NCBI GenBank assembly: GCA_027493775.1
Contig: JAOSKE010000002.1
Coordinates: forward strand, 533,435 to 597,434
Length of the DNA stretch: 64,000 nt
DNA from: Kiritimatiellia bacterium
GTDB taxonomy: Bacteria > Verrucomicrobiota > Kiritimatiellia > CAIVKH01
Reading direction: 5' to 3'
Below the pieces are notes generated by a model that saw nothing but the letters and a program-made list of their open reading frames with translations, did no database searches and was not told where the DNA came from. This document shows positions 37,438 through 46,920 of this stretch, in pieces (within the stretch, counting starts at the first letter, position 1; the number at the start of each line of letters is the position of its first letter). The translations under genes and the position numbers were made by a program.

Positions 37438-38417
37438 GTGCAAACAATCCCCCATCTCACCGCAGCACAGGCCGTGGAAGTGTTGACGACACTGCGCGAG
37501 CCGTATCATTCAGGATATTTCGCATTTTATTCCAATACACTCGGCGGAATTGTCACCGATCCCGGGCTGATGATGATCCCGGCGGACGATCACCTCGCCC
37601 ATCGCGGCGACGGCATTTTTGAAACGCTAAAGTGTGTGGATGGCGGAATTTATTTGTGGCAGGAACACGTCATGCGCCTTATGCGCTCGGCGCGTTCCAT
37701 TGGATTGATCATCCCGTGGACCGAGTCAGTACTTGCAGACCTCACGTCGCAAACGGTGCTTGCAGGGGGAGAACGCAACTGCCTGATTCGGCTCATCGCC
37801 TCGCGCGGGCCGGGGAGCCTCGGCGTGAATCCGTACGACTGCCCCAAGACAGGCCTCTATATTCTCGTTTATGAATTAAAACCCTCATTTATGGAGGCGC
37901 ACCCCGAAGGCGCACGGGTGATTTCGAGCGAACAGCCGGTAAAGTCCGGTTTCTTTGCGACGATCAAGACGTGCAACTATCTCCCAAATGCGCTCCTAAA
38001 AAAGAAGCTGTTGAAGCGGGTGCCGACTTCGCCATTGCCTTTGATGAGGACGACAACGTCGCCGAGGGCGCGACGGAAAACTTCGGAATCGTGGACGCCG
38101 CAGGCACGCTGCGCTTTCCGGCGCCGGGACGGATATTGCTCGGAACAACAATGATCCGCGCAGCGATACTTGCCGAGCAACTCGTCAACAACGGCCGCCT
38201 TCCCGCAATCAAGCACGGCCCAATTTCACGCAAAGAATTAAATACGGCACGCGAACTATTGATCTTTGGCACAACGCCCGACGTCACGTCTGCTGTCATG
38301 CTGGACGGCAAGGCCGTTGCAAACGGATTGCCCGGCCCAATCGCCAGCGCATTGCTCAAGCTCATTCAGCAGGATATTCACTCCAACCCATCCGTTCGAC
38401 TTCAGGTATTCAAATAA
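37438..38417 (+). CDS. Class IV aminotransferase (branched-chain / aminodeoxychorismate lyase family), one frameshift
   Basis: GTG 37438 is the likeliest start. An A6 run at 37998-38003 lacks one A; with A7 it reads LLKKEAVEAGADFAI and gives 326 aa. PLP fold type IV features: HRGDGIFETLKCVDGGIYLW, the catalytic Lys in TIKTCNYLPNAL, then GATENFGIVDAAGTL and GTTMIRAAILAEQL. The substrate (branched-chain amino acid, D-alanine or aminodeoxychorismate) cannot be told by eye. A beta-barrel gene follows 10 nt later. Confidence 0.83.
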
Positions 38418-38427
38418 GGAAGCCATC

Positions 38428-38949
38428 ATGAAAAATATAGCACGACTCCTCCTCGTTCTCTTCTGTGCCACATCTCTGACGACCGCCCGCGCGGCGACGA
38501 TTTTGCAGGACACCCAGGAGCTTCGCCTCCAGGGAACACTTGATCCAACAACGCGCAACGGTTCTTCAATCACGCTGCACGGCTCATGGGGATACTTTTT
38601 CATGGATAATGTCCAAGCTGGCGGACGCATCGGCTTTGTGAACAACGACGATGTCACCAGCTTCGATCTCGGTGGCTACGTCGAATACAATGTGGACGTC
38701 GGTTCGGAAATCGTGCCCTTCGCCGAATTCTTTGCCGGCATTGCCAATGTGGATATTGACGGCACCAGCGGCAGCGATACCGCAGGAATTGCAGAGTTGC
38801 GCGCGGGCGCTAAATATTTCCTTTCGGAGAAACTCGCCATTGCCGCCGCCGGTGTCTTCACCTATGCAACAGAAGACATCTATCCAGACAAAAACAAACT
38901 GCGGAACACCGACGCATTCATCGAACTCTCTCTGCGCTACTATTTTTAG
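38428..38949 (+). CDS. Outer-membrane beta-barrel protein
   Basis: 173 aa: signal peptide (about 1-22, ending TARAA), then alternating strands such as NGSSITLHGSWGYFFMDNVQ, FDLGGYVEYNVDV and AAGVFTYATEDIYP, and a C-terminal strand AFIELSLRYYF ending in Phe, the usual Bam-recognition signal. This is a small 8-strand-type barrel. The AAGGA ribosome site overlaps the previous stop codon, so it is coupled to the aminotransferase. Confidence 0.8.
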   Translation: MKNIARLLLVLFCATSLTTARAATILQDTQELRLQGTLDPTTRNGSSITLHGSWGYFFMDNVQAGGRIGFVNNDDVTSFDLGGYVEYNVDVGSEIVPFAEFFAGIANVDIDGTSGSDTAGIAELRAGAKYFLSEKLAIAAAGVFTYATEDIYPDKNKLRNTDAFIELSLRYYF

Positions 38950-38985
38950 CCGCGCACAGACAATATCCAACCAGGGAGGCGCACA

Positions 38986-39360
38986 GTGGGAGGGTTTTTA
39001 GCAATTCTTGGCGTCCTTGCCCTGCTACTGGTGGTTCGACTAATGGCTGGCGCCTTCGATGCTGAACGCGTTGAGCAGTACGTCCGCGAGCAAGGCTGGG
39101 AATTGATGGATCGAAGTTGGGATCCGTTTGGGCCCGGCTGGTTCGGTGAAGAAGATTCGCGTATCTACAAAATTCTTTATCGTGACGAGCGCGGGAATGT
39201 GCATCGCGCAAACGTAAAAACCGCAATGTTCAGCGGTGTGTACCTGACAAATGACGAAATCATCCACTCCGCCGAAGAACCACCGACGACGAATACATTA
39301 GCCGAGGAAAATCAGCGGCTCCGCGAACGGATTCGAGAACTGGAGCGGCGCAATTCATAA
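38986..39360 (+). CDS. Small membrane-anchored protein with C-terminal coiled coil
   Basis: GTG 38986 after GGAGG gives 124 aa. One N-terminal helix (about 3-23) is followed by a soluble region (VREQGWELMDRSWDPFGPGW, IYKILYRDERGNVHRANVK) and a C-terminal coiled coil (AEENQRLRERIRELERRN). No family is recognised. It sits between the barrel and a DUF3024 gene. Confidence 0.7.
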   Translation: MGGFLAILGVLALLLVVRLMAGAFDAERVEQYVREQGWELMDRSWDPFGPGWFGEEDSRIYKILYRDERGNVHRANVKTAMFSGVYLTNDEIIHSAEEPPTTNTLAEENQRLRERIRELERRNS

Positions 39361-39386
39361 CCACGGCTAAATGAAGAGAAGGTAAA

Positions 39387-39731
39387 ATGCCCCTAAGCGA
39401 CACCCTGCGACACGAAATAGAAAAACACCTCGACGCATTCTGCCTGAAGAGAAGCCCAAAGCACGTTCAGCATTTGGTCAAGCTGGCCTACGTCATCGAA
39501 GACAATAGCGTGATCCTGTGCGAGGATCGTCCATGGTTTAAGGACGACAGCAAATGGCTATCGCATCCAATTGCGCAATTCAAATTCATCGTCAAATCCG
39601 GAAAGTGGCGACTCTTTTGTTTGGATCAGCACAGCAAATGGCACATCTACAGGCTGCTCGCCGATTCGGACGATTTTAAGCGACTCCTTGACGAGGTGGA
39701 CAAAGACCCGACGCACATCTTCTGGGGTTAG
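39387..39731 (+). CDS. DUF3024-family protein
   Basis: 114 aa soluble protein. The pattern NSVILCEDRPWFKDDSKWLS, then IAQFKFIVKSGKWRLFCLDQ, then KWHIYRLL is what I know from DUF3024. There is no catalytic motif and the function is unknown. It ends 15 nt before the convergent ECF sigma gene. Confidence 0.7.
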   Translation: MPLSDTLRHEIEKHLDAFCLKRSPKHVQHLVKLAYVIEDNSVILCEDRPWFKDDSKWLSHPIAQFKFIVKSGKWRLFCLDQHSKWHIYRLLADSDDFKRLLDEVDKDPTHIFWG

Positions 39732-39745
39732 ATCGGACTTCCTCC

Positions 39746-40567
39746 CTACAACGTTCGCAACAGCTCCTGTACTTCGTCTGGCAATGGGCCTGTGCCAAGG
39801 CGGGTACAAAGATCGTGGGCGAGGTCAAGGGTGGAGAAGACGGCCTGGCAACGTTCACAAATCAGAGATTGCTGCACAGGAAACGGAACACCGCGATCAA
39901 GCGCATCTTGTTTCGCGCGAAGCAAAACGAGGCAAACCCGCTTGCTATACGCAGGCTGTGCGCCGGATTTTTGTGGAAGATTTTTCGCGACGTGTTCACG
40001 AATTCGCATCCGTGCGCGATGCAGTCGCGTCTTTACCGTTTGTGGTTTCAAGTCGAGCGCCCGCGCAACATCTTCAACAGACAGTTCGCCAATCTCCTTG
40101 AGAACGAGCACAATCCTGAACTCCGGCGGCAGCTTCGTAATCGCTTCCTGTAGTTGCAGTAACGCGGGCGATTCGTCCAACACCCCCTCCCCCTGTCGCG
40201 CAAGGGCATCCAAATCCACCATCGTCTTTTCTGCAAACGCGGGGTCTTGATCCAGTGATTCCATCTGTGCGGGTTGACCTGCGCGTCGGCGGCGCATCCG
40301 AATACACATCCGCGAGGCAATTCGGTACAGCCAGGTCTTCGGGTCCGCGCGCCCCTCGAACTTCTCCCAGCTTTGGTACGCCCGCAGCATCGTTTCTTGG
40401 ACAAGGTCCTGCGCGTCCGCGTGGTTCCCGCAAAAGCCCAATCCCATCCGATACACTCGCTCCATATTTTCACGAATCACGCGCCGGGCGCGGGCATCCA
40501 TGCTTTTTTTTGAGATCAGAAACCACGCCGACAGCCTACCACAACTCTCCCCAAACAGGCTTTTCAT
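39746..40567 (-). CDS. ECF-type sigma-70 factor with Cys-containing C-terminal extension
   Basis: 273 aa from 40567; ATG 40501 (251 aa) is an equally likely start and neither has a good SD. Region 2: GNHADAQDLVQETMLRAYQS and DPKTWLYRIASRMC. Region 4: LPPEFRIVLVLKEIGELSVE then LDLKPQTVKTRLHRARMR. A 70-residue C-terminal extension has Cys residues in CLVLLRAKQDALDRG, LICERCQAVF and HDLC, similar to the Cys-rich tails of some ECF factors regulated without a separate anti-sigma. No anti-sigma gene is adjacent. Confidence 0.85.
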   Translation of the reverse strand: MKSLFGESCGRLSAWFLISKKSMDARARRVIRENMERVYRMGLGFCGNHADAQDLVQETMLRAYQSWEKFEGRADPKTWLYRIASRMCIRMRRRRAGQPAQMESLDQDPAFAEKTMVDLDALARQGEGVLDESPALLQLQEAITKLPPEFRIVLVLKEIGELSVEDVARALDLKPQTVKTRLHRARMRIREHVAKNLPQKSGAQPAYSKRVCLVLLRAKQDALDRGVPFPVQQSLICERCQAVFSTLDLAHDLCTRLGTGPLPDEVQELLRTL

Positions 40568-40663
40568 ATTTTGAATAAAGGGATTGAACGAACTCCCCGG
40601 CTTTGGGTCAAACGACTTAACCTGTTTCAGCTCGCCAACAAACCAAAGCGCATCTTCAAATTA

Positions 40664-41284
40664 ATGAGTGTCCCCTCCCGAAAACCTGCCGCGCGGCTAC
40701 GAATTATTATTTCACGCGCTGTTGCCAGCGCACTCGTGATTCTAGCGCTCCTTACCGGCAGCGCTTGGGAAATGCGTCCACTTATAGAGGGTTCTATTTT
40801 CCTGGTCGGTTGCAGCCTTGTCGCCCTCGCAATGATCGGCCGACTGTGGGCATCGCTTTACATCTGTGGCTACAAAACAAACCATCTGATTACCGAAGGG
40901 CCATATTCCCTGACACGGAACCCGCTTTATGCGCTGAGCTTGATCGGCGCCATCGGCGTAGGCATGACTACGGGAACCCTGATGATCCCGGCGCTCATCG
41001 CCGTCGCATTCGCCATCTATTATCCGGCGGTCATCCGCTCGGAGGAGGCTATATTGGAAGCGCGACACCCGAAAGAATTTGTGCGCTACTCCTCAGAAGT
41101 ACCCCGCTTCTGGCCCCGCAGCTTCAGGTGCCTCACAGAGTCAAAGGATTACGTGGTTATTCCGAAAGCATTCCGCAAAGCGATGGGAAGCGTCGTGTGG
41201 TTCGCCATCCTAATCGGGGTTTTCGAAATGGCGGATGAACTGCGGGACAGCCATGTCCTCCCGACACTATTCACCCTTTGGTAA
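40664..41284 (+). CDS. Isoprenylcysteine/phospholipid methyltransferase-like membrane protein (ICMT family)
   Basis: I use ATG 40664 (206 aa); an upstream GTG/TTG reading from 40571 would overlap the sigma gene's promoter. Four to five membrane helices surround the ICMT-type motif LITEGPYSLTRNPLYAL and RSEEAILEARHPKEFVRYSS, which binds SAM in this family. The extra C-terminal hydrophobic helix is unusual. The substrate is not known. Confidence 0.78.
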   Translation: MSVPSRKPAARLRIIISRAVASALVILALLTGSAWEMRPLIEGSIFLVGCSLVALAMIGRLWASLYICGYKTNHLITEGPYSLTRNPLYALSLIGAIGVGMTTGTLMIPALIAVAFAIYYPAVIRSEEAILEARHPKEFVRYSSEVPRFWPRSFRCLTESKDYVVIPKAFRKAMGSVVWFAILIGVFEMADELRDSHVLPTLFTLW

Positions 41285-41350
41285 TCACACCCTCACCCTC
41301 TCTTTTGCAAAACCGCCAATTCAGGTGTATTTTACGCAAGGAGGTTATTG

Positions 41351-42604
41351 ATGAATAACAAGGCACTCGCGGCGAAAGTCCGCGAATTGGTAACGAGTGG
41401 TTTCTCGCTCAAATTGGGCGAACCAACACACAAGGGCGCTCCAAACAAAGTATGGCAGTCCGCCGTGGCTGCAGGTTCTGAGCTGTGGTTCGACACAGGT
41501 GATCTGGAGGAAGCGGCAAAAGTTTGGACGGCTGAGTTTAGCGGCCTGACCACAAATAACTCGCTGCTCAACAAGGAAATTCAAAAGGGTATTTACGACC
41601 AGTTGATTCGCGCGTCCACCGCGGCACTGCGCGCAACGGATGCTAACATCAGCGAGCGCGATCTGCTTCTCGAAACCGCTTTCATCCTGAACGCACATCA
41701 CGCGCTTCGCCTCGTACAAACGTTCGATGCGCATGTGAGCGTTGAGCTTCACACAGACTTGGCAAACGATGTGGAGCGTACGGTCAGCTATGGCAAACGC
41801 TATTTTGAAATTTGTCCCGAACGCTTCTTTGTCAAAGTGCCGCTCACGCCTGCGGGCCTGATTAGCGCACGAAGGCTCGGCGAGGCCGGAGTTCCCATTA
41901 ACTTCACACTCGGCTACTCCGCGCGTCAGAATTATCTCATCGCACTGTTCTCTCAGACATCCTACGTCAATGTCTTCATGGGCCGACTCAACTCATTCGT
42001 CGCAGACAGCAAACTCGGCGATGGCCAGAACGTCGGTGAAAAAGCGACGCTCGCCACCGCGCGCGAAATCATCGCGCTCCGCAAGGCCGGCAAATCGAAG
42101 ACCAAGCTCATCGGCGCGAGTATCCGCTCCGGCGATCAAGTTGCTGCGGTCGCGGGTGTGGACGTGTTGACCATCCCGACAAAAGCTGCCGCAGAGTTCG
42201 CAGCAAAGGGCGAACCAGCCCGTTCACACGTACAGGAAGACCCGCACGTCACACTGGCAGACGGAGTAAAAATGTCCGACTTCGGAGGCGCGGCGCTTTG
42301 GGAAGTATCGGATCAGTTCAAAGCCGCAACCGACGCGCTACTCAAAAAAGACACTGCAACGCTCACGCCCGAAAAACTGCAGGAGCACTTCGCCAGCGCT
42401 GAAATTCCTGACTTCCTCCCGCGCTGGAGCGAAGACGATTTGCAGACGATTACGAAGGACGGGAAAATCCCGAACTACTCAACATGGAAAGCGCGCCTCG
42501 CTTCGGGGCAGGTTGGCCTTGATGCACTGATGAATATCAGCGGACTCTGCGCGTTCACGGTTGACCAAGCCGCCCTAGATAATCGCGTCCGTTCACTTCT
42601 CTAA
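41351..42604 (+). CDS. Transaldolase-family protein
   Basis: ATG 41351 lies 6 nt after GGAGG; 417 aa, longer than ordinary transaldolase (about 320) but like the extended form. The barrel motifs are visible: GLTTNNSLLNKEI, VSVELHTDLANDV, FFVKVPLTPAGLISARRLGE with the Schiff-base Lys (about 160), INFTLGYSARQNYLIAL, and KTKLIGASIRSG. Enzymes of this family move dihydroxyacetone units in the pentose-phosphate pathway, but substrate cannot be fixed by eye. A 13-bp hairpin follows. Confidence 0.82.
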   Translation: MNNKALAAKVRELVTSGFSLKLGEPTHKGAPNKVWQSAVAAGSELWFDTGDLEEAAKVWTAEFSGLTTNNSLLNKEIQKGIYDQLIRASTAALRATDANISERDLLLETAFILNAHHALRLVQTFDAHVSVELHTDLANDVERTVSYGKRYFEICPERFFVKVPLTPAGLISARRLGEAGVPINFTLGYSARQNYLIALFSQTSYVNVFMGRLNSFVADSKLGDGQNVGEKATLATAREIIALRKAGKSKTKLIGASIRSGDQVAAVAGVDVLTIPTKAAAEFAAKGEPARSHVQEDPHVTLADGVKMSDFGGAALWEVSDQFKAATDALLKKDTATLTPEKLQEHFASAEIPDFLPRWSEDDLQTITKDGKIPNYSTWKARLASGQVGLDALMNISGLCAFTVDQAALDNRVRSLL

Positions 42605-42614
42605 AAATACGTGT

Positions 42615-42646
42615 GCAATCCAGAGCGCCCACGCGCTCTGGATTGC
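42615..42646. terminator. 13-bp perfect hairpin between convergent genes
   Basis: Arms GCAATCCAGAGCG (42615-42627) and CGCTCTGGATTGC (42634-42646), 6-nt loop, between the transaldolase stop (42604) and the stop of the convergent gene (42656). It serves both strands by position, though neither side has a good T-tract. Confidence 0.65.
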
Positions 42647-42655
42647 AGTTCGGAC

Positions 42656-43135
42656 CTAGCGCCCTCTATTCCACCCGCCGCGCCGCTTGTCGCTTCGCCG
42701 TTCCTTCGCCCACACCGGGCGCAGGTTCGCATTGCGCAGGGTGTATGTCTTGCCATCAACAGTCACCTCAATCGCGGTCAGCGCATCTTCCTTCATCTTG
42801 TCCGTGCGAAACGCCGTTGCAGAAACGGTCTTTCCGATTTCCGTCGGCAAGTTCATGGATTTCATTGTTTCAGACGGACCCAAATGCAGATTGATCATCT
42901 CTCCGTCCTCCGCCTTCAGAATATAGTGCATCCCAATATAGGAACGCCCGGTCGTGTTCTCACACGGCCCGTCTTTCACCTCCACCAGCGTTCCAGCAAC
43001 AGTGCTTCGCTCCACCTTCGCTTGTTGCCGAACAACGCCGACATCATCACCAACGCCCCGTTGCGCGAAAACAATCGGCGCAGCAAGCAGCATGGTCAGT
43101 CCGCTCAGCATCAACCCAGTTCGTATCGTTTTCAT
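42656..43135 (-). CDS. Exported protein, unknown family (OB-like fold by pattern)
   Basis: ATG 43135 after AAGGA gives 159 aa with a signal peptide (about 1-24, cut after VFA). The mature protein has VERSTVAGTLVEVKDGPCEN, IGMHYILKAEDGEMINLHLG and DALTAIEVTVDGKTYTLRNA, a small beta-barrel-like pattern, then an Arg/Gly-rich tail. It is 120 nt downstream of a DUF6132-like gene on the same strand and may be the last gene of the efflux operon. Confidence 0.7.
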   Translation of the reverse strand: MKTIRTGLMLSGLTMLLAAPIVFAQRGVGDDVGVVRQQAKVERSTVAGTLVEVKDGPCENTTGRSYIGMHYILKAEDGEMINLHLGPSETMKSMNLPTEIGKTVSATAFRTDKMKEDALTAIEVTVDGKTYTLRNANLRPVWAKERRSDKRRGGWNRGR

Positions 43136-43255
43136 AGTATTCCTTTCAGCGGGCTTTGTTGAACATCCCGCGTCTATATGGAAAACGAATGGCCACGTTG
43201 CACTATTGCTAGGTGAAAGGCTGAAATGAACATCCGGCAAAGCCCGATCTAGGGG

Positions 43256-43429
43256 CTAGCGACCGCTCATTGCCAATGCGCCGATCAGGCCGTAGATCAG
43301 AATGGACGACCATGGATTGGCGACAATGGGGCACGTGCCGGTCTTGCAGCCGACGAACTTGTACATCGCGAATCCAACCAGCGCGCCGATGACGCCACCG
43401 AGCAGTGTTTTGGACAGCGCCGGACTCAT
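43256..43429 (-). CDS. Small membrane protein, DUF6132-like
   Basis: 57 aa, missed by usual length cut-offs. It starts at ATG 43429, overlapping the PII-like stop by 4 nt. Two hydrophobic helices (LLGGVIGALVGFAMYKFV and SSILIYGLIGALAM) flank a Cys pair, GCKTGTCPIVANPW, typical of the DUF6132 group that I know beside thioredoxin-like or metal genes. The Cys pair could bind a metal; that is an inference. Confidence 0.72.
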   Translation of the reverse strand: MSPALSKTLLGGVIGALVGFAMYKFVGCKTGTCPIVANPWSSILIYGLIGALAMSGR

Positions 43430-43716
43430 AGCAAGGACTCCGCTGGTATGGCACAGGCGTGGAGCCGTTCCGCCGGGAACAAATTGGCCTTCAGCTCCAA
43501 CAGAGCGCTGACAACGGCAGTCATCTGGTCATCTTCCACCATACCGAAGATCAAGCGCGAGCTACCGGGGAAGGCCGACGTACCGAGCGTGGCACTGGTC
43601 TGTCCCTGGCGCAACACTTCCGGAATCTCCGTGAAAGATGTCGCACCGTGTGCGCGAAGCGCATCGCGTATTTCCTGCTCACGGTTGTGAGGTCCGACCA
43701 CTACGATCATTTTCAT
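43426..43716 (-). CDS. PII-like small regulator (P-II/DUF3240-like)
   Basis: 96 aa ferredoxin-like fold: MKMIVVVGPHNREQEIRDAL, SATLGTSAFPGSSRLIFGMV and VVSALLELKANLFPAE. It resembles the PII-like proteins coded beside RND metal or drug exporters. The uridylylated T-loop Tyr of classical GlnB is not seen. It overlaps both the RND gene before it and the DUF6132-like gene after it by 4 nt. Confidence 0.7.
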   Translation of the reverse strand: MKMIVVVGPHNREQEIRDALRAHGATSFTEIPEVLRQGQTSATLGTSAFPGSSRLIFGMVEDDQMTAVVSALLELKANLFPAERLHACAIPAESLL

Positions 43717-46700
43717 GGTTTAGCCTCCGTGCTTTTCTTCCCGTAGATCAAATAATACACCACGGGGATGATCACCAACGTAAACGCCGTTGAGACGAAC
43801 AGACCAAAAATCAACGCCCACGCGAGACCACTAAAAATCGGATCGAGCGTGATCGGCCATGCGCCGAGCATCGTGGTGCCGGCGGTCAATACAATCGGGC
43901 GCAAGCGAACCGCGCCCGATTCCAGAATCGCCTCCACGAGCGAGCGGCCCCGCTCCAGTTGCAGATGAATAAAATCTATGAGGATGATTCCATTCCTCAC
44001 GACGATCCCGGCCAGCGCAATCATTCCGATCATCGCTGTGGCGGTGAAGAATACCGGGTCTGCAAATCCCGCAATCGGGCGATTCGTCAGTAAATTGAGA
44101 ATCCAAAAACCGGGCATAATTCCGATCATCGTCAACGGAATCGAAAACATAATCACGCCGGGCAGCGCGTAGGATTTCGTCTCATACACCAACAACACAT
44201 AAATGCCCAACAACGCAGCCGCAAACGCGAGGCCGAGGTCCCGGAACACATCCACAGTAATCTTCCACTCGCCTTCCCCGCTCCAATCCGCCTCAATCCC
44301 CTCCGGCAACGGACTCTTTTTGAAATGTTTTTTCAGCGCGAGCACCGGATAGGCAGGTCCGCGTCCGGCGGTGTCGGCAATAACATAGACAACCCGCTCA
44401 AGATTTTTGTGGTAGATCGTCTTGTCCTCGAGGCCCTTTTCAAAGCTCCCGATCTCGCCGAGCTGAACCAGGTCGCCCTCGCGACCTTTTACGGAAACAG
44501 TTTTCAACTGCTCCACATTCGATCTCATCGAACGCGGGAGCTGTAGTCGAATCGGCGTTTCATTCTGCTCGCTAGGGCTGTGCAACACCCCTGCATCGGC
44601 GCCGCCGAGCGCAATTTTCAAGGTCATTGCGGCGTCCTCAACCGATACTCCATTGCGCGCGGCCTTGTCGCGATCAAGTGTGTAAATCCACTTACTCTGA
44701 TCCGCTTCAACGTAATCATCCACATCCACCACGCCCCGCTCTTTTTCCATCTCCGCGCGAACGGTTTTTGCGGCGGCAATCAGCTCGTGATAACGGTGGT
44801 GAGGCTTGCCGTAGATTTCTGCTACAACAGTCGAGAGCACGGGGGGCCAGGCGGAACTTCGACTATTTTAATCGAAGCATCCCACTTCTCCGCAAGCGCC
44901 TCGATATCAGGGCGTATCCGTAGTGCGATGGCGTGGCTGTTCATCGTCCGTTTTGTGCGATGTGCAAGATTGACTCGTACATCCGCGATGTTCGGAACCC
45001 TGTCGCAGATAGTAATGCCGCACCATCCCGTTGAAATCCATCGGCGAGGCCTCGCCAGACAGCGACGTAAAGTTTTCCACCTCGGGAACCCCACGCAAAT
45101 ATTCCTCGATCTCGCGAACAACCGCGTCTGTTTTTTCAAGGGGTGCGCCCTCAGGCATATCCACAATCAGTTGAAACTCGTTCTTGTTGTCAAACGGCAA
45201 CATTTTGAGGGGAACAACCAGAAGCGCCATCACCACCGACGCCACAAACAGCCCTGCGGTGATCCAAAGCAAACCACGCGCACGTTTCCGGAGAATTAAT
45301 GAGCGGGCGCACAACTTTTGAGTACACCCGATACACACGCGAGGAGCTGACATCGTCCTCATCGCTGTTCTTGTGTTCCTTAAACTTCACATTCTTGAAC
45401 ATCATGCTCGAAACCCAGGGCGTGATGACGAGCGAGATGAGCATGGAGCTAAACATCGCGAGCGGAACATTGAGGGCCATCGGGCGCATATACGGTCCCA
45501 TCATTCCGGTGATAAAGAACATCGGCAAAAAGGCGACCATCACGGAGAGCGTCGCAAGAATCAGAGGCGGCATGACCTCATTCATTGCGGTCGAGATGGC
45601 GTCGAGACGCGGCTGTTTACCCATCCGCAGGTGACGATAAATATTTTCCACCGCAACAATCGGGTCATCCACCAACAGCCCGAGCGCCAGAATCAGGGCG
45701 AACAGAGTGACACGGTTTATGGTGTAACCCGCGAGGAAATTGACCAGCAGGGTGAGTGCGTACGTTATCGGCACCGCCAGTGCGACAATGATGCCCACGC
45801 GCCAGTTCATTACGAGGGCGATCAGGATAATGACGGTAATCACGGCCTCGCCAAGGCTCCCGACCAGATTGTTCACCTTCTCATCCGCAGTCCTGCCGTA
45901 GTCGCGCGTGATGAGCGCATCCACGCCATCCGGAATAATCACGCCGCGCAGATCCTTCACCATCTCGTCCACGGCGGCAGTCACTCGCACTGCGTTGCTT
46001 CCCTTTTTCTTTGCGACGGCAATCGTCACGGCGGGATGCGAAACGAGGTTTGTTGCGCCCGAGGCCGGGCCAAATCCGAACCGCGAGTAGCTGGCCAGCT
46101 CTTCCGGCCCATCCGCAATTTCAGCGACATCGCGCAAATAAACCGGACGTCCGGCATGCAGACCGACAAGCAAGTCCGCGACCTCGCGAGCGCTCCGCAG
46201 AAACGGCCCGGCGCTTACGCGAACAGACTCGTTGCCTTCTTCAAAAGACCCGCTTTCCAACTGCGCATTGGAGGCACGCAACGCGCCAGCAATCTCCATC
46301 GGCGAAAGCTGATACGCCGCAAGGCGCTTGGAATCGAGATGCACGGTAATCGCGCGGCGCTGTCCTCCGTGAATCGTAATCGCCGCAGTGTTCGGAATGT
46401 GTTGAAGCCGTGTGACGGCCTCTTCCGCAATGCGGTACAGCTCATATTCGCCATAGCGCTCGCTCGTAAGCGCAACAGTCGCAACGGGAACATCGTCCAC
46501 CTCAATCGGCTTAATCACCCACCCCGCAATGCCGGGCGTGGTCTTATCCTGATTTTGGAAAATCTTATTATAGAGCTTGATAAGACTCTCCTCGCGATCC
46601 TGGCCGACGTAAAACCGAACCGTCACCACCGCCTGCCCCGGCATGGACATCGAATAGACGTATTCCACGCCATCAATCTGATAGAGCATTCGTTCCAAAC

Positions 46701-46920
46701 GCGACGAAACCAGACGTTCGACTTCTTCCGCGCTTCCGCCGGGATACGAGACGAGCACATCGGCAAGCGGCACGACGATTTGTGGCTCTTCTTCGCGCGG
46801 CGTGGCGAACAATGCAATCGCGCCGGCGGCCAGGGCGACGATCATTAATAGAATCGCCAAATTCCCGCGAAGGAACGTTTCAATTAGTCGCCCAATTGCC
46901 GATTGACTCCCCCTGCTCAC
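43713..46920 (-). CDS. RND-family efflux transporter, inner-membrane permease (three frameshifts)
   Basis: Three breaks: a spare A in ATTAATT (45293-45300), a spare G in CCC at 44998-45000, and one base short in G6 at 44841-44846. Correcting all three gives 1068 aa, divisible by three and normal for RND. Twelve-helix plan with two large loops; helix motifs GYTINRVTLFALILALGLLV followed by DDPIVAVENIYRHL (proton-relay DD), VPPGPPVLSTVVAEIYG and GIVVRNGIILIDFIHLQLE. It should pair with the HlyD-like protein upstream and an outer-membrane channel not in the window. Substrate unknown. Confidence 0.9.

Noticed and set aside
37046-37447. Separate small gene with membrane helices before the CPBP protease
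   Set aside because: It joins the CPBP frame in one protein after a single-base correction, giving 238 aa; it is not an independent gene.
45373-46848. 491-codon plus-strand open frame opposite the RND gene
   Set aside because: Antisense shadow of RND codons; no domain and His/Arg-rich composition.
43713-46920. Three separate RND fragments as degraded pseudogene copies
   Set aside because: The pieces are collinear, abut exactly and restore one normal-length pump with three one-base changes; decay would show further damage.
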